Shown here: positions 1 to 8,795 of the stretch, piece by piece
Layout of the letters: each line of letters starts with the position of its first letter
Position numbering within the stretch: position 1 is the first letter of the stretch
NCBI GenBank assembly: GCA_017601345.1
Contig: JAFNIT010000001.1
Location: 76,835-135,049, forward strand
DNA length: 58,215 nt
Reading direction: 5' to 3'
From: Candidatus Brockarchaeota archaeon
Lineage (GTDB): Archaea; Thermoproteota; EX4484-205; JAAOZP01
Notes under the pieces: model-generated
What the model was told of the DNA's origin: nothing
The model's database searches: none
The model's input: only the letters and a program-made list of their open reading frames with translations
Position numbers and translations under genes: made by a program

Positions 1-644
1 AATAGTATTCTAAGTATGCCTTGAAAATTTCTAGCGGATTTTTCGAAGAGTATTTCTCCCATTTAAGACCTACAGTAAACGAGAAGAGTAAGCATAGAGA
101 AAAGGATGTTGCAAGTGGCAGAATTATTTTAATCCATGATTCGACTAGTATTAGACTTAATATGAGCCAGCGGGAGGATTGTAGAAACGCATATAACAAA
201 GATATTGTGAGGATAATGAGAGTTTTTCTTCTCAGGAAGCCTAGCATTACTAGTGTAGAGATGAATGATGACAAAGCCACACCTATTGAAATCATGAAGA
301 ATATTGTAGAGCAAGGACTTTGACCAAAAGCGAAAGTAAGTAAACATCCTATTGAAACAAGCATTGTATAAAGAATCTCTTGTATAGATTGAAGTGCTAG
401 TAATCTCCTTAAAGTTAGAATTCTATCTCCTCGAAGAAAGCCCTCATAAATGGATATTGAGTATAGCGTTGGTGAAAAAAATAGGATTAAAGTTTGAGGA
501 ACCCTTCTGAGAATATGACATGAAACTAATATAAATATTGAAATAATTAGTTCTAATAAGAGATTTACAGATAATAAGGCGCGTAAAGATGGAAATGAAA
601 GAAGAAACTTAGCATAACGAGATGCATCTCTAGAGGACAATCTT
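1..644. other. AT-rich stretch without a convincing gene
   Basis: I see no recognisable gene here. A 100-codon reading frame at 21-323 (+) has no motif I recognise, no clear ribosome binding site and a composition like the flanking non-coding DNA, so I do not call it; it could be a decayed gene end. The rest is AT-rich with no obvious RNA gene. The stretch ends at the stop codon of the Sec61 beta gene. Confidence 0.4.
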
Positions 645-830
645 TTATATTCTCAACGTAAGCATTAGTATGCTGAGTGCTATAAAGATTATCGATAAGG
701 CGATTACTATTATGGGCTTAATCTGGAAACCCTTACCTTTTTCACCTAAAGTACTGAATAGTCCTGCAGTCCCTGCAGGGAGACGAGCAGATCTACGTCC
801 TTCTTTTTTCTTAGAGCGCTCTTCAGACAT
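645..830 (-). CDS. secG: Protein translocase subunit Sec61 beta
   Basis: This 61-residue protein is the small tail-anchored beta subunit of the SecYEG/Sec61 translocon, which moves proteins across or into the cytoplasmic membrane. It has the family layout: a basic, hydrophilic N-terminus (KKKEGRR), a short conserved stretch with an aromatic residue (AGLFSTLGEKGKGF), a proline after a lysine (IKP), then one membrane helix (about residues 39-59). Archaeal members are usually 50-65 residues, so the gene looks complete. It is transcribed away from the DP1 gene, and the 93-bp space between them must hold both promoters. Short proteins of this type are easy to miss; the topology and the G-x-x-x-F-KIxP pattern make the call reasonable. 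Confidence 0.8.
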   Translation of the reverse strand: MSEERSKKKEGRRSARLPAGTAGLFSTLGEKGKGFQIKPIIVIALSIIFIALSILMLTLRI

Positions 831-923
831 TATGACATATTATTATCTCATATGCAAGGTAAATAAACCTTATCCTTTATTGGCTTGAAAAGAATAAAAA
901 CTCTATTGCTTAACTTCTAACGG

Positions 924-2402
924 TTGAGTCAGAATAAGGAGGCTGTTAAGAGGAAGGTATTAGCGGAAGCAACGCGTTTGGGAATACTTCTAAACCCGGA
1001 GGCACTTTCAATGCTTGTTGAAAACTATGATGAAAAAATGATTCATACGGTTCTTGGCAAACTAGTTGAAGAAATTAGAGAGGAGGGGATTGTTGTCTCA
1101 AAGAAGGATGTTGAACGAGTTATAGGTGGCGCTATGAAGATGGGGGTGTCGTTAGGCGTGCATAATCAGATTTTAGCTAAAGACGTTGAGGAAAGAATCG
1201 AGGTTTTGAAGTCATACGAGGCTAGGCAGGCATCGGATGACTTGGAGGCTAGGAGAAAATATTTCGCCGACAGGTATTCAAAGATCTCTTCGATATTAAG
1301 AAGCAGAGTGGACATGGTTCCATACTACCCGTTGAGAAAAGCATGTAGTCTCCCAGATCGCTCAGAGGGGAAAACTATAGTTATGGTGTATGAGAAGCGT
1401 GAAAACTATCTTGTAGTGGAGGATATTGATTTCACAACGAAGATATGGATTCCCAAGGATTGTGATAAGGATTTGAGAGAAAAAATAGGCAGGCTCTTAC
1501 CCGACTCGGTAGTCGGAGTGTCCTTCTATGTTTCTAACTCTAGGCTTTTCTGTCGATCTCTGATTTTTCCAGACGTACCGATAAAGAGATTTAAGCCGGC
1601 TGAAGAAGATGTTTCAGTTATCTTAACCTCAGACATTCACTATGGGAGCCAGAAGTTCTCTGAGAAAGCTTTCATAAGGATGATCCGATGGCTTAGGGGG
1701 GAAGGTCTTACCGAGAAGGAAAAAGAAGCGTCTTCCAGGGTTAAATACATAATCATAGCGGGAGATCTTGTAGACGGAGTTGGAGTCTATCCTCAACAAG
1801 AGAAGGAGCTGAAAGTGAGAAGTATAGAGGAACAGTATGTAGGTCTTTCAAATCTTCTGAGTCAAGTACCTGAGTATATAAAGATCATAGTCATACCTGG
1901 TAATCATGACGCAACTCTACGAGCAATCCCACAACCCCCGATATTTAACGAGTACTTGGAAAAGCTTAACAACAGTGGAAACCTAATATCTCTGAGCAAT
2001 CCCTGTATGGTATCGTTGCACGGTGTTAAGTTCCTAGTCTATCATGGCACAAGCATGGAGGACATTGCAACCTTCGCCAAGAATGCGAGTTACGATAGGC
2101 CTGAGAACGCTATGGAGATAATGCTTCAACTCAGGCATCTAGCACCAGTGTACGGGTCTCGAACGCCCTTACTGGCACAAGGCCAGGATGATCTCGTCAT
2201 AGACGAGGTTCCAGACGTGTTTCATACAGGTCACGTACACGTTTTCAGAAACGGGGTTTATAGAGAGATAAGGCTGATCAACAGCGGTACGTGGCAGGAG
2301 AGAACCAGGTATCAAGAGCAGCTTGGAATATTGCCAACTCCAAATATTGCCGCAGTGCTGATGCTTAAGAACGGAATGGTTTCTCAAATAAGATTCGCTT
2401 AA
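924..2402 (+). CDS. polB: DNA polymerase D small subunit (DP1), 3'-5' exonuclease
   Basis: DP1 is the proofreading subunit of the two-subunit replicative polymerase PolD. The N-terminal about 110 residues are helical, an OB-fold-like region follows (about 125-230), and the calcineurin-like phosphoesterase domain begins near residue 234. All metal-binding motifs are visible in order: SDIHYGS (about 234), GDLVDGVG (about 279), PGNHD (about 324), YHGTS (about 372) and TGHVHVF (about 434). The length of 492 residues is in the normal range. The start is TTG. The large subunit DP2 is not in this window. PolD is known from Euryarchaeota, Thaumarchaeota, Korarchaeota and related groups but is missing from cultivated Crenarchaeota, so this gene is a lineage marker. 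A family B polymerase lies 9 kb away. Confidence 0.95.
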   Translation: MSQNKEAVKRKVLAEATRLGILLNPEALSMLVENYDEKMIHTVLGKLVEEIREEGIVVSKKDVERVIGGAMKMGVSLGVHNQILAKDVEERIEVLKSYEARQASDDLEARRKYFADRYSKISSILRSRVDMVPYYPLRKACSLPDRSEGKTIVMVYEKRENYLVVEDIDFTTKIWIPKDCDKDLREKIGRLLPDSVVGVSFYVSNSRLFCRSLIFPDVPIKRFKPAEEDVSVILTSDIHYGSQKFSEKAFIRMIRWLRGEGLTEKEKEASSRVKYIIIAGDLVDGVGVYPQQEKELKVRSIEEQYVGLSNLLSQVPEYIKIIVIPGNHDATLRAIPQPPIFNEYLEKLNNSGNLISLSNPCMVSLHGVKFLVYHGTSMEDIATFAKNASYDRPENAMEIMLQLRHLAPVYGSRTPLLAQGQDDLVIDEVPDVFHTGHVHVFRNGVYREIRLINSGTWQERTRYQEQLGILPTPNIAAVLMLKNGMVSQIRFA

Positions 2403-2405
2403 GAT

Positions 2406-3140
2406 CTATTCTAACCCTAAGAACAACTTAAGGTAAACAATGATTAGAGCCAGTATTGCTGAAGCTAAGCAAAGAAAATAATCTCCTCTTCTAAACTTCA
2501 AAGGCTTGTAGCTTGTTCTTTTCGGCGAAGCCCCGAAGGCCCTAACTTCCATCGCGTCGGCAATCTCGTAAGTCCTCCTTATGGTCCCGACGAGCAGAGG
2601 AATGAGAATTGGCATAAGATTTCTTATTTTCGTCCTGAAACCTCCTTTTTCAAGCTCCAGCCCACGTGAACGCTGTGCATCGTATATGGATTGAAACTCA
2701 TCGTAGATAACAGGTATAAAACGGATAGCCATTATGAAGGAGAAAGTTAGCTCCATGGGGATTCGCGCAGCACTCATTGCTCTACCAATATCCTCAGGAG
2801 TAGAGGATAGGAAAAACCAAGACATTGACGACGATAATACTATAAGCCTTAAGGAGAGTACGAATCCTGTAAAAAGGCTCCCGCTGAAAAGCATTTGTGT
2901 AATGAATATTATTGCAAAAAAGAAGATCAATCCCCTCAACGAATAAACCCATTCTCTAAGGGTCTTCGACAAACCTAATAGAACTATTTGAAAAATCAAT
3001 ATTGCGAGGAGTATGTATGCATTAAGAAAAACTACTGAAAAAGACATTAATATTATTGAGAGGAGAAACTTTGACCTAGGATCCAGCCTGTGCATTAAAG
3101 AATCTTTCCTCTTGTATTTGAATGCTCTTAAGAATGACAT
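2406..3140 (-). CDS. ecfT: ECF transporter transmembrane subunit EcfT (CbiQ family)
   Basis: EcfT is the membrane scaffold that couples two EcfA ATPases to a substrate-binding S component in energy-coupling-factor vitamin or metal importers. The 244-residue protein has several hydrophobic segments (about residues 25-65, 70-115, 140-160 and 220-242) and the two short Ala-Arg-Gly-type coupling motifs of the family: AQRSRGLE near residue 163 and AMEVRAFGA near residue 197. Its start overlaps the end of the upstream ATPase gene by 13 bp, so it is the last gene of a three-gene operon with two EcfA genes. No S component is encoded next to it, so the substrate cannot be told; this looks like a shared group II module. 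Confidence 0.9.
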   Translation of the reverse strand: MSFLRAFKYKRKDSLMHRLDPRSKFLLSIILMSFSVVFLNAYILLAILIFQIVLLGLSKTLREWVYSLRGLIFFFAIIFITQMLFSGSLFTGFVLSLRLIVLSSSMSWFFLSSTPEDIGRAMSAARIPMELTFSFIMAIRFIPVIYDEFQSIYDAQRSRGLELEKGGFRTKIRNLMPILIPLLVGTIRRTYEIADAMEVRAFGASPKRTSYKPLKFRRGDYFLCLASAILALIIVYLKLFLGLE

Positions 3141-3952
3141 TTAGGAAACACCCTTGTCAGAAAATCACATATCTCATCGAAATCCTCTTCCATAATCGAG
3201 AAACCAAGCTCTTCTTCAAGCTCGATTAAGAAAGGCTTTTTCAAGGAGGCTTTTTCAATAACTTCGCTATCTGAAAGAAGCTTACGTAAGCATCCGTCTC
3301 CAATCACTTCACCCTTGCTTAGGATTATCGCTCTTTCGCATAGGCTTGCAGCAAAATCAACATCATGAGTTATTACAACTATACTTCTGCCTTCTGAAAC
3401 CAGTTTTTTGAGAACTCTTTGAATATTCAGTCTCTGAGCATAGTCCATGCCTATCGTCGGCTCGTCTAAGATTAATAACTCCGGATTCCAAACCATTATT
3501 GAAGCTATGGCCAGTCTTTTCTTCTCTCCACCGCTCAGTTGAAAAGGGTTTCTAAACCTATAATCCTCCAATCCGAATGTTTTCAAAACTTCCCGGATGC
3601 TTCTCTCAGCCTCATTCTCAGGAAAGCCGAAGTTCCTCAGTCCAAATCTGATCTCTTCTTCAACTGTTTCTGCGAAAAACTGATGGTCAGGGTTATGGCA
3701 TACGAAGCCTATTTTCCTAGCTATCTTCGCAACTGAGAGGTTTCTTGTATCCACGCCGTCGATCTTAACGCTTCCCTGGGTTGGCTTAAGCAGGCCGTTA
3801 AGGTTTTTAGCCAGCGTGGTCTTGCCGGCACCGTTTTCACCCAATATTGCAATACTCTCACCCTCCTTAATGATGAGATTAATGTTTTTCAAAACATAGT
3901 TCTCAGCCTCCGGATATTTGAAGAAGAGATTCTCGACAACTATTTCAACCAT
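3128..3952 (-). CDS. ecfA: ECF transporter ATP-binding subunit EcfA
   Basis: This is one of two ABC ATPases that power the ECF importer. The 274-residue protein shows Walker A (GENGAGKTT, near residue 38), a Q-loop region (CHNPDHQFF), the ABC signature (LSGGEKKRLAIA, near 142), Walker B with the catalytic glutamate (LLILDEPTIGMD) and the switch histidine (VITHDVDF). The C-terminal about 50 residues form the regulatory extension seen in EcfA proteins. It overlaps the upstream EcfA by 8 bp and EcfT by 13 bp, which suggests translational coupling. The two ATPases are only moderately similar, as expected for an EcfA1/EcfA2 heterodimer. Confidence 0.93.
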   Translation of the reverse strand: MVEIVVENLFFKYPEAENYVLKNINLIIKEGESIAILGENGAGKTTLAKNLNGLLKPTQGSVKIDGVDTRNLSVAKIARKIGFVCHNPDHQFFAETVEEEIRFGLRNFGFPENEAERSIREVLKTFGLEDYRFRNPFQLSGGEKKRLAIASIMVWNPELLILDEPTIGMDYAQRLNIQRVLKKLVSEGRSIVVITHDVDFAASLCERAIILSKGEVIGDGCLRKLLSDSEVIEKASLKKPFLIELEEELGFSIMEEDFDEICDFLTRVFPKCHS

Positions 3953-4811
3953 TTCTTCCCCACCCGTCTTCCCTTAAATAAGAGAGAAGCTCTTGGAGGC
4001 TTCTTGGAGGCTTCTCTAAGCCGCACCTATCCTTAATCCTGAAATATATTCGGAGAAGTGGAGGGATGTTTATCGGAATCCTTCTTTCAAAGCTCTCATT
4101 GAGAACCGTCATTGGGTCTCCATCGAGAACTATTTTACCATCTGACACAACAATCATCCTTGAGATATGATTAATAAGGAGATTAATCCTATGCTCTATG
4201 ATTATCAGCGTTATTTCCTTCCCCATCTCTCTAAGACTTTCCTTAAGCCTGAAGATGCTTTGAATCAGGCTAGCTGACGATGAGGGGTCTAGCATGGAAG
4301 TAGGCTCGTCAAAAATTATCAGGGACGGGTGCATAGAGATTATGGATGCGATGGCCGCCTTCTGTTGTTCCCCACCTGAAATACTGTTTGGAGAAGCATG
4401 TCGGAGGTGCTCTATTCCAACAAGCCTAAGAGATTCGTCAACCCTCCTGCAAATCTCGTAAGGGGGGAGAGCAAGGTTTTCAGGCCCGAATGCGACATCA
4501 TCCTCCACGCTGAAAGTGAACAGCTGATTCTCAGGGTTTTGAAACACGATTCCACAGTTCGTTGCAATTCTACTCACTGGATTCTCCAGAATATTCATGC
4601 CTAAGACATATGCCTCGCCACTGAAATCTCCGGGATAACTATGCGGTATTAACCCCATGATGACTCTGGCTATTGTAGACTTCCCGCAACCCGAGGGGCC
4701 TGTTATTAATACACTCTCCCCCTCCTCGATCTTAAGATTAATATCTGATAAAACGTTTCTCTCAGAGCCCGCGTATCGGAAGCTTACACTTCTCAGATCT
4801 ACTACGTTCAT
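3945..4811 (-). CDS. ecfA: ECF transporter ATP-binding subunit EcfA (second copy)
   Basis: This is the first gene of the ECF operon and the partner of the following EcfA. The 288-residue protein has Walker A (GPSGCGKST), a Q-loop (VFQNPENQLF), the signature ISGGEQQKAAIA, Walker B (LIIFDEPTSMLD) and the switch histidine (IIEHRIN). A TATA-like box (CTTTTTAAAT on the minus strand) lies about 30-39 bp upstream of the ATG, which fits a leaderless or nearly leaderless transcript. The C-terminus is longer than in plain ABC ATPases, as in other EcfA proteins. Confidence 0.93.
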   Translation of the reverse strand: MNVVDLRSVSFRYAGSERNVLSDINLKIEEGESVLITGPSGCGKSTIARVIMGLIPHSYPGDFSGEAYVLGMNILENPVSRIATNCGIVFQNPENQLFTFSVEDDVAFGPENLALPPYEICRRVDESLRLVGIEHLRHASPNSISGGEQQKAAIASIISMHPSLIIFDEPTSMLDPSSSASLIQSIFRLKESLREMGKEITLIIIEHRINLLINHISRMIVVSDGKIVLDGDPMTVLNESFERRIPINIPPLLRIYFRIKDRCGLEKPPRSLQELLSYLREDGWGRNG

Positions 4812-4840
4812 CCCTAGTTTTGCCTCAGAATCAGGGAATG

Positions 4841-4850
4841 ATTTAAAAAG
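4841..4850 (-). promoter_or_regulatory. TATA-like box of the ecfA-ecfA-ecfT operon
   Basis: The minus strand reads CTTTTTAAAT here, 30-39 bp upstream of the ATG at 4811. The spacing fits an archaeal promoter whose transcript begins at or just before the start codon. Seen by eye only. Confidence 0.5.
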
Positions 4851-4878
4851 TCTTTAGATCAGCATACCAATTTACTTC

Positions 4879-5244
4879 TTAAGCAGGGAGATTACCCCTG
4901 CTGGTCGAAAGAGCTGCCTTTAACTCGTTTTCAAGCTCACTAACCCTTTCCCTAACCTTGCTCTCTTGTCTTTCGATCGCACTTATCCTGACTTTAATAA
5001 GCTCCCTTTGCTCGTTCAACTCGTTTATTAAGTCTGCCTTGCTCTTCCGAATAAGAATCCTACCGATTATCCTGTAAACCGGAGTGTTTTCATCAATAGA
5101 AGACAACTCTTGAAAGGCGGATTCTAACTCCCTGGCCTCCAGCTTAGCCTGCTCCTTCTGGATATAGAGGGATTCTAGGGTTTGTTGAAGCTGTTGAAGC
5201 CTAGACAGTTTCTCCTGCAGTTGGAGGGGTAATTCCTGAGACAT
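4879..5244 (-). CDS. pfdB: Prefoldin beta subunit
   Basis: Prefoldin is a jellyfish-shaped hexameric chaperone (two alpha, four beta) that hands unfolded proteins to the thermosome. The protein is two long coiled coils around a short beta hairpin: LPLQLQEKLSRLQQL at the N-terminus, the hairpin VYRIIGRILIRKS near the middle, and a C-terminal coil (RISAIERQESKVRERV). I chose the ATG at 5244 (MSQELP) over an in-frame start 17 codons upstream, because family members begin just before the LQ-rich coil and an AGGAG sequence lies 5 bp before this ATG. This gives 121 residues, the usual length. It is the last gene of the exosome superoperon, as in many archaea. Confidence 0.92.
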   Translation of the reverse strand: MSQELPLQLQEKLSRLQQLQQTLESLYIQKEQAKLEARELESAFQELSSIDENTPVYRIIGRILIRKSKADLINELNEQRELIKVRISAIERQESKVRERVSELENELKAALSTSRGNLPA

Positions 5245-5302
5245 TGCTCCTAAATCCTGTAGCTTAGGGTGCTTAAAAACATATGCCTCCAGCATAATGA
5301 GG

Positions 5303-5542
5303 TTAGGCCTCGAGGAGAGCTATGGAACGCTCCATCAAGTTAATCAGGCCCAAAATATTCCTAAGCCTTTCAGCCACTTTAGAAGGTTTGTTTCCTTTAA
5401 AGAGAAGTAGCAATTTATTGTCGACAGCCTTCGCATTAACTCCGCTCCTAGGCTCTGAAACCACTTCTTGAAGGCAAGCCCTGTAGATTGCATTGGGCAT
5501 CCATTTATCCTCGTACTTCAAAATCAGTTTAACCTTTATCAT
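5303..5542 (-). CDS. pcc1: KEOPS complex subunit Pcc1
   Basis: Pcc1 is the small dimerising subunit of KEOPS, the complex that makes the universal t6A modification at position 37 of ANN-decoding tRNAs. The 79-residue protein has the family's beta-alpha-alpha-beta layout, with an N-terminal strand (KVKLILKY), an amphipathic helix (NAIYRACLQEVV), strands with the KLLLLFKG core and a C-terminal helix. Sequence identity in this family is low, so the call also rests on position: in many archaea Pcc1 lies between L37Ae and prefoldin beta, exactly as here. It abuts the L37Ae stop codon. Confidence 0.8.
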   Translation of the reverse strand: MIKVKLILKYEDKWMPNAIYRACLQEVVSEPRSGVNAKAVDNKLLLLFKGNKPSKVAERLRNILGLINLMERSIALLEA

Positions 5543-5803
5543 CTAGAACGTGGCCTTAACGCCTACAGCTCTTGCAGCAGCCTCGCCCATTTTAGTAAAG
5601 GGCTCGTAGGCTCCCCCGGCAAAAGTGTATTCGCATTTCCTACAGCTCCAAACACCCACGCTGAGCCTCTTAAGAACACCTGTGCCGCACCTAGGGCAAT
5701 TGTAAACCGCCCTCCTCCTTTTTAAAACCTGCATATATCTCTCCCTAAGAGAGAAACCGTATTTCACGCCTAAGGCTCCGGATTCCTTTCTCCTCTTAGT
5801 CAT
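5543..5803 (-). CDS. rpl37ae: 50S ribosomal protein L37Ae
   Basis: L37Ae is a small zinc-ribbon protein of the large ribosomal subunit. The 86 residues contain the C4 zinc site CPRCG...WSCRKC with about 15 residues between the two pairs, the basic N-terminus (MTKRRKESGALGVKYG, with the conserved GxRYG-like turn) and the conserved tail (TFAGGAYEP). The start overlaps the end of the Rrp42 gene by 4 bp, so translation is probably coupled. Its place directly after the exosome genes is the standard archaeal order. Confidence 0.95.
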   Translation of the reverse strand: MTKRRKESGALGVKYGFSLRERYMQVLKRRRAVYNCPRCGTGVLKRLSVGVWSCRKCEYTFAGGAYEPFTKMGEAAARAVGVKATF

Positions 5804-6621
5804 TTTTTAACAATCTGGCTGTATGCGACTCTTCTTAACTCTTTTCCCAGCGTTATAGATTTTTCCAAGAGGTCTAGAAAGCTCCTAGGAGAAAGCATTC
5901 CTCCGCCGTTCTTCTGTATTGCACAGAACCTGTCATCGGACTTAACCGTCATTGAGACGGTGAAATCAGAGGCATACTCCTCGTTCAGACAGGGGTCTAC
6001 AACATACTTATCGCCGAAAAACGCATATGTCAATGAGACTGGGTAATCCTTGAGTTCAAGCTTAAAGTATTCATCGAGCTTTTTAATGTTTTGCCCTTCT
6101 AAACTATACTTCGGAAGCATCGTAGTGCTGAGAGCGTTTACGCTTGCTATTACTGAAGCATCTATCAAATTACCATCATAGTCAAGAATATAGAGGTCGA
6201 TGTAAAGCGAATAAACAGACCTGCCAGGAACTATGCATAATGAAGAGAGATCGATGGTCTTAGACTCCCTAATGCTTCTATCAACGTACCGTGCTAAAGA
6301 AATAGACTCCTCTGATGGAGGACCTGGTTCGAAGACGGGAGAGGCTAGGGGAACGAGTTCAGCATTCACGATTAAAATACCCTCGTTAGGAGTGTCTGCA
6401 AAAGGCAGCGCTACGCCAACTTTAACAGCAGCCAGAACCTTAGTATTGCCAAGCTCCACAAGCGCTGAGCCCTCTGCTTTCTCAATATACCCGAGCTGTA
6501 CACTTAGATTCCTGTATTGAAGAAGACTCCGGCCATCAACCCTTCTCCCCTCGGCCAGGAAGCGGAAAAGCTCCTGTTTCTCAAGCTTAGAGATAATAGG
6601 CCTCTGCTCAGTTATCGACAT
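5800..6621 (-). CDS. rrp42: Exosome complex subunit Rrp42
   Basis: Rrp42 is the non-catalytic RNase PH-like subunit of the archaeal exosome, forming a six-membered ring with Rrp41 that degrades or tails RNA from the 3' end. The 273-residue protein has the two RNase PH domains; visible family features are RVDGRSLLQYRNL near residue 29, GNTKVLAAVKVG and a long FEPGPPSEESISLARYVDRSIRES stretch (quoted here only as a landmark region around residues 95-118). It lacks the phosphate- and catalytic-site residues found in Rrp41, as expected. It overlaps Rrp41 by one base and L37Ae by four, so these genes are tightly coupled. Confidence 0.95.
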   Translation of the reverse strand: MSITEQRPIISKLEKQELFRFLAEGRRVDGRSLLQYRNLSVQLGYIEKAEGSALVELGNTKVLAAVKVGVALPFADTPNEGILIVNAELVPLASPVFEPGPPSEESISLARYVDRSIRESKTIDLSSLCIVPGRSVYSLYIDLYILDYDGNLIDASVIASVNALSTTMLPKYSLEGQNIKKLDEYFKLELKDYPVSLTYAFFGDKYVVDPCLNEEYASDFTVSMTVKSDDRFCAIQKNGGGMLSPRSFLDLLEKSITLGKELRRVAYSQIVKK

Positions 6622-7349
6622 TAAACCTCCCTCCGTGAAAACGAAAACCTCTCTTTTAACGCGTCAACCTGCATCTTGTGAATTTTTTGAGTAGCAGTTA
6701 TAGCTAAGGATAGTGCTTGCTCAATCTCCTCCTTCGACATTATACCATCCATCTGAAGCAACGTGATCCCGTCTAGAGTCGGATTGTAAGCTATAGGCAT
6801 ATCAGCCTCACCATACTTGTCCTCGAGATCATTAAGATCCACTATCACCTTGCCTTCAGCCTTTCCCACTGCGCAGGCTGCAGCCAACCCTTTCAATGGG
6901 ATGCCAGCGTCCGCGAGCGCTAGAACTGCTGCTGTCAACCCAGCACAACGAGTGCCACCATCAGCCTGCAGAACCTCTATGAAAATGTCTATCACAGTCC
7001 TGGGGAAGAGAGAAGTCATGACAAGTGATTCAAGAGCATTTCTAAGAATCATCGATAGCTCTATTTCCCTCCTGCTCGGGGCAGGGTTTTTTCTCTCGGG
7101 TGTTGAGAAAGGAGCCATATGATATCTGCATCTTAGAATACACCTGTCAGGCAGTGAAATATGCTTAGGAAGCGCTTCCTTAGGTCCGTAAACTGCTGCG
7201 AGTATCTTGTTCTTACCCTGCTCGATGTAAGCAGAGCCTTGAGCATTGGATAATACGCCTACCTTAATCTTAATCGGTCTAAGCTCATCTAAAGCCCTGC
7301 CGTCCGTCCTCCTACCGTCTTCCTTAAACAGGCTTATCTTTTCCCCCAT
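6621..7349 (-). CDS. rrp41: Exosome complex subunit Rrp41 (catalytic)
   Basis: Rrp41 carries the phosphorolytic active site of the archaeal exosome (3'-5' RNA decay releasing nucleoside diphosphates). The 242-residue protein shows RTDGRALDELRPI near the N-terminus, the RNA-binding CRYHMAPFS region with ERKNPAPSRRE, and the phosphate/catalytic region LQADGGTRCAGLTAA and AYNPTLDG in the second half, with the conserved acidic residues of active RNase PH proteins. The gene follows Rrp4 by 4 bp and overlaps Rrp42 by one base. Confidence 0.96.
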   Translation of the reverse strand: MGEKISLFKEDGRRTDGRALDELRPIKIKVGVLSNAQGSAYIEQGKNKILAAVYGPKEALPKHISLPDRCILRCRYHMAPFSTPERKNPAPSRREIELSMILRNALESLVMTSLFPRTVIDIFIEVLQADGGTRCAGLTAAVLALADAGIPLKGLAAACAVGKAEGKVIVDLNDLEDKYGEADMPIAYNPTLDGITLLQMDGIMSKEEIEQALSLAITATQKIHKMQVDALKERFSFSRREV

Positions 7350-7353
7350 GCTT

Positions 7354-8052
7354 CTACGACTTCCTTCCTAATAGCAATGCCTCAACCCTCTCCGTCAACC
7401 CGTATATATGCGATTCCCTCTCAACCATTTCTATAACATTCCTAATCTTAGCAATAATGTTACTGTCTTCAGAGTGCACTATTATACGGCCATTCTGACC
7501 CACTGTAAGTCTAACCCCGGTTGCCCGCTCTATAACAGACAGCATAGAGCCCTTCTTACCTATTAGACGGGGTACTTTAGACGCAGTTATGTTCAGCAGG
7601 GTGCCGCTTGAGACAACTCCAAGTCCCTTACCCTTCAAAGTTATCACTGGAGAGGAGAATATTGACGCATCCTTTATGAATCCTGTTATAACCGCCCCAC
7701 TCTCTAGAATCCTGCCGATATTATCCCTTGACAACCGGATCCTTTTCTCAGGATACTCCGATAAGGGGAGAAAGGCTAGGAAAGGAGAGTTTATATCCAC
7801 GGTCCAGCCTGCTATACTAGGCTCCTTAACAATCCCAATTACAAGGTCCCCTATCCTAGGCTGGTAAAAGGATTTTAACGATATAACGTCTAAACGTTTG
7901 CCATCCACCCTGATTATTCCAACAGTGGTTGCGAAAAACCTATCTGAGATTTTTAGCGTATTCATACCCGGGATATAGAATTTACTATCCCCCACAGGCT
8001 CCCCGGGAACAACTATAGGTCTCTGCCTCTGCTGCTCATTACCTTGGGACAA
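7354..8052 (-). CDS. rrp4: Exosome complex RNA-binding subunit Rrp4
   Basis: Rrp4 forms part of the RNA-binding cap over the Rrp41/Rrp42 ring and guides substrates into the central pore. The 232-residue protein has an N-terminal domain with the VVPGEPVG motif, an S1 domain (around residues 60-140, with PRIGDLVIGIV) and a C-terminal KH domain with the LIGKKGSML loop near residue 165. This domain order is the family's. It sits between SBDS and Rrp41 in the conserved superoperon. Confidence 0.96.
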   Translation of the reverse strand: MSQGNEQQRQRPIVVPGEPVGDSKFYIPGMNTLKISDRFFATTVGIIRVDGKRLDVISLKSFYQPRIGDLVIGIVKEPSIAGWTVDINSPFLAFLPLSEYPEKRIRLSRDNIGRILESGAVITGFIKDASIFSSPVITLKGKGLGVVSSGTLLNITASKVPRLIGKKGSMLSVIERATGVRLTVGQNGRIIVHSEDSNIIAKIRNVIEMVERESHIYGLTERVEALLLGRKS

Positions 8053-8098
8053 TTTCGATCCTCCTTAAACAGCATCCCTAAGCGGGTTAAGCCTGTCC

Positions 8099-8788
8099 TC
8101 ACGCCCCTATATCAACTTTTACTCGGTCCCCGTATTTACTATTCAGTTTTTCAAGGAAATACGACGTTAGGACAGCCGGTATTCTGGCCAGTAGTTTCAC
8201 ACTCTTATCCTTCTGCGTCTTCGTTTGGTCAACTTCGCCAAAGGAGTTTACGAAGCCATATACGTCAGTAGATTCCTCCTGTTGACAGGTTATCGTCAGA
8301 GAAACCTCGTTAACCTTAAACTGGAGTATTTGCCTCAGGGCTTTAACAACGTTCTTAACCTGCTCCTCCGAGGGTTTGAGAGGGTCTATCGAGACGCTAA
8401 CCTGATTAAGAGCCTGCTCAATCCTAAGCGAGGGAATCGGGTTCCCGAGAGAAGGATCTATAAGAATCTTAGAGAGCATTGCTATTATCTGCTGCCTCTT
8501 GCTTTCAATCATCCTACGCCTCTGCTCGCTTGTAAGCTGGAGCTCGCCATCGAGGAGGATTTTCTCAGCCACCTTGAAAACATCAGTTGTCCCGAAGAAT
8601 TTCCTCAGCTTCTCCGAAGACACTCTCAGCCCCTTTTTAGAGTCTGAATAGATCTCGTCTACCAAAAGGATCTTCCTTATGTCCCCCTTACCAGTAAGCT
8701 TGAAGTTTAACGCGGGGTCTGGAGCAACAATTATCTCAAACTTTTCACCTTTTAGTGAAAGCCTGCTTATAGTGGAGGGCCTACTCAA
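8099..8788 (-). CDS. sbds: Ribosome maturation protein SBDS homolog
   Basis: SBDS family proteins act late in large-subunit maturation; in eukaryotes they help remove eIF6 together with an EF-2-like GTPase. The 229-residue protein has the FYSH N-terminal domain (residues 1-90, with KGEKFEIIVAPD and FGTTDVFKVAEKIL), a helical middle domain (LTSEQRRRMIESKRQQI) and a C-terminal ferredoxin-like domain. Length and order are typical. It starts 7 bp after the PsmA stop codon, so the two are cotranscribed, as in most archaea. Confidence 0.95.
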   Translation of the reverse strand: MSRPSTISRLSLKGEKFEIIVAPDPALNFKLTGKGDIRKILLVDEIYSDSKKGLRVSSEKLRKFFGTTDVFKVAEKILLDGELQLTSEQRRRMIESKRQQIIAMLSKILIDPSLGNPIPSLRIEQALNQVSVSIDPLKPSEEQVKNVVKALRQILQFKVNEVSLTITCQQEESTDVYGFVNSFGEVDQTKTQKDKSVKLLARIPAVLTSYFLEKLNSKYGDRVKVDIGA

Positions 8789-8795
8789 TTCTCAT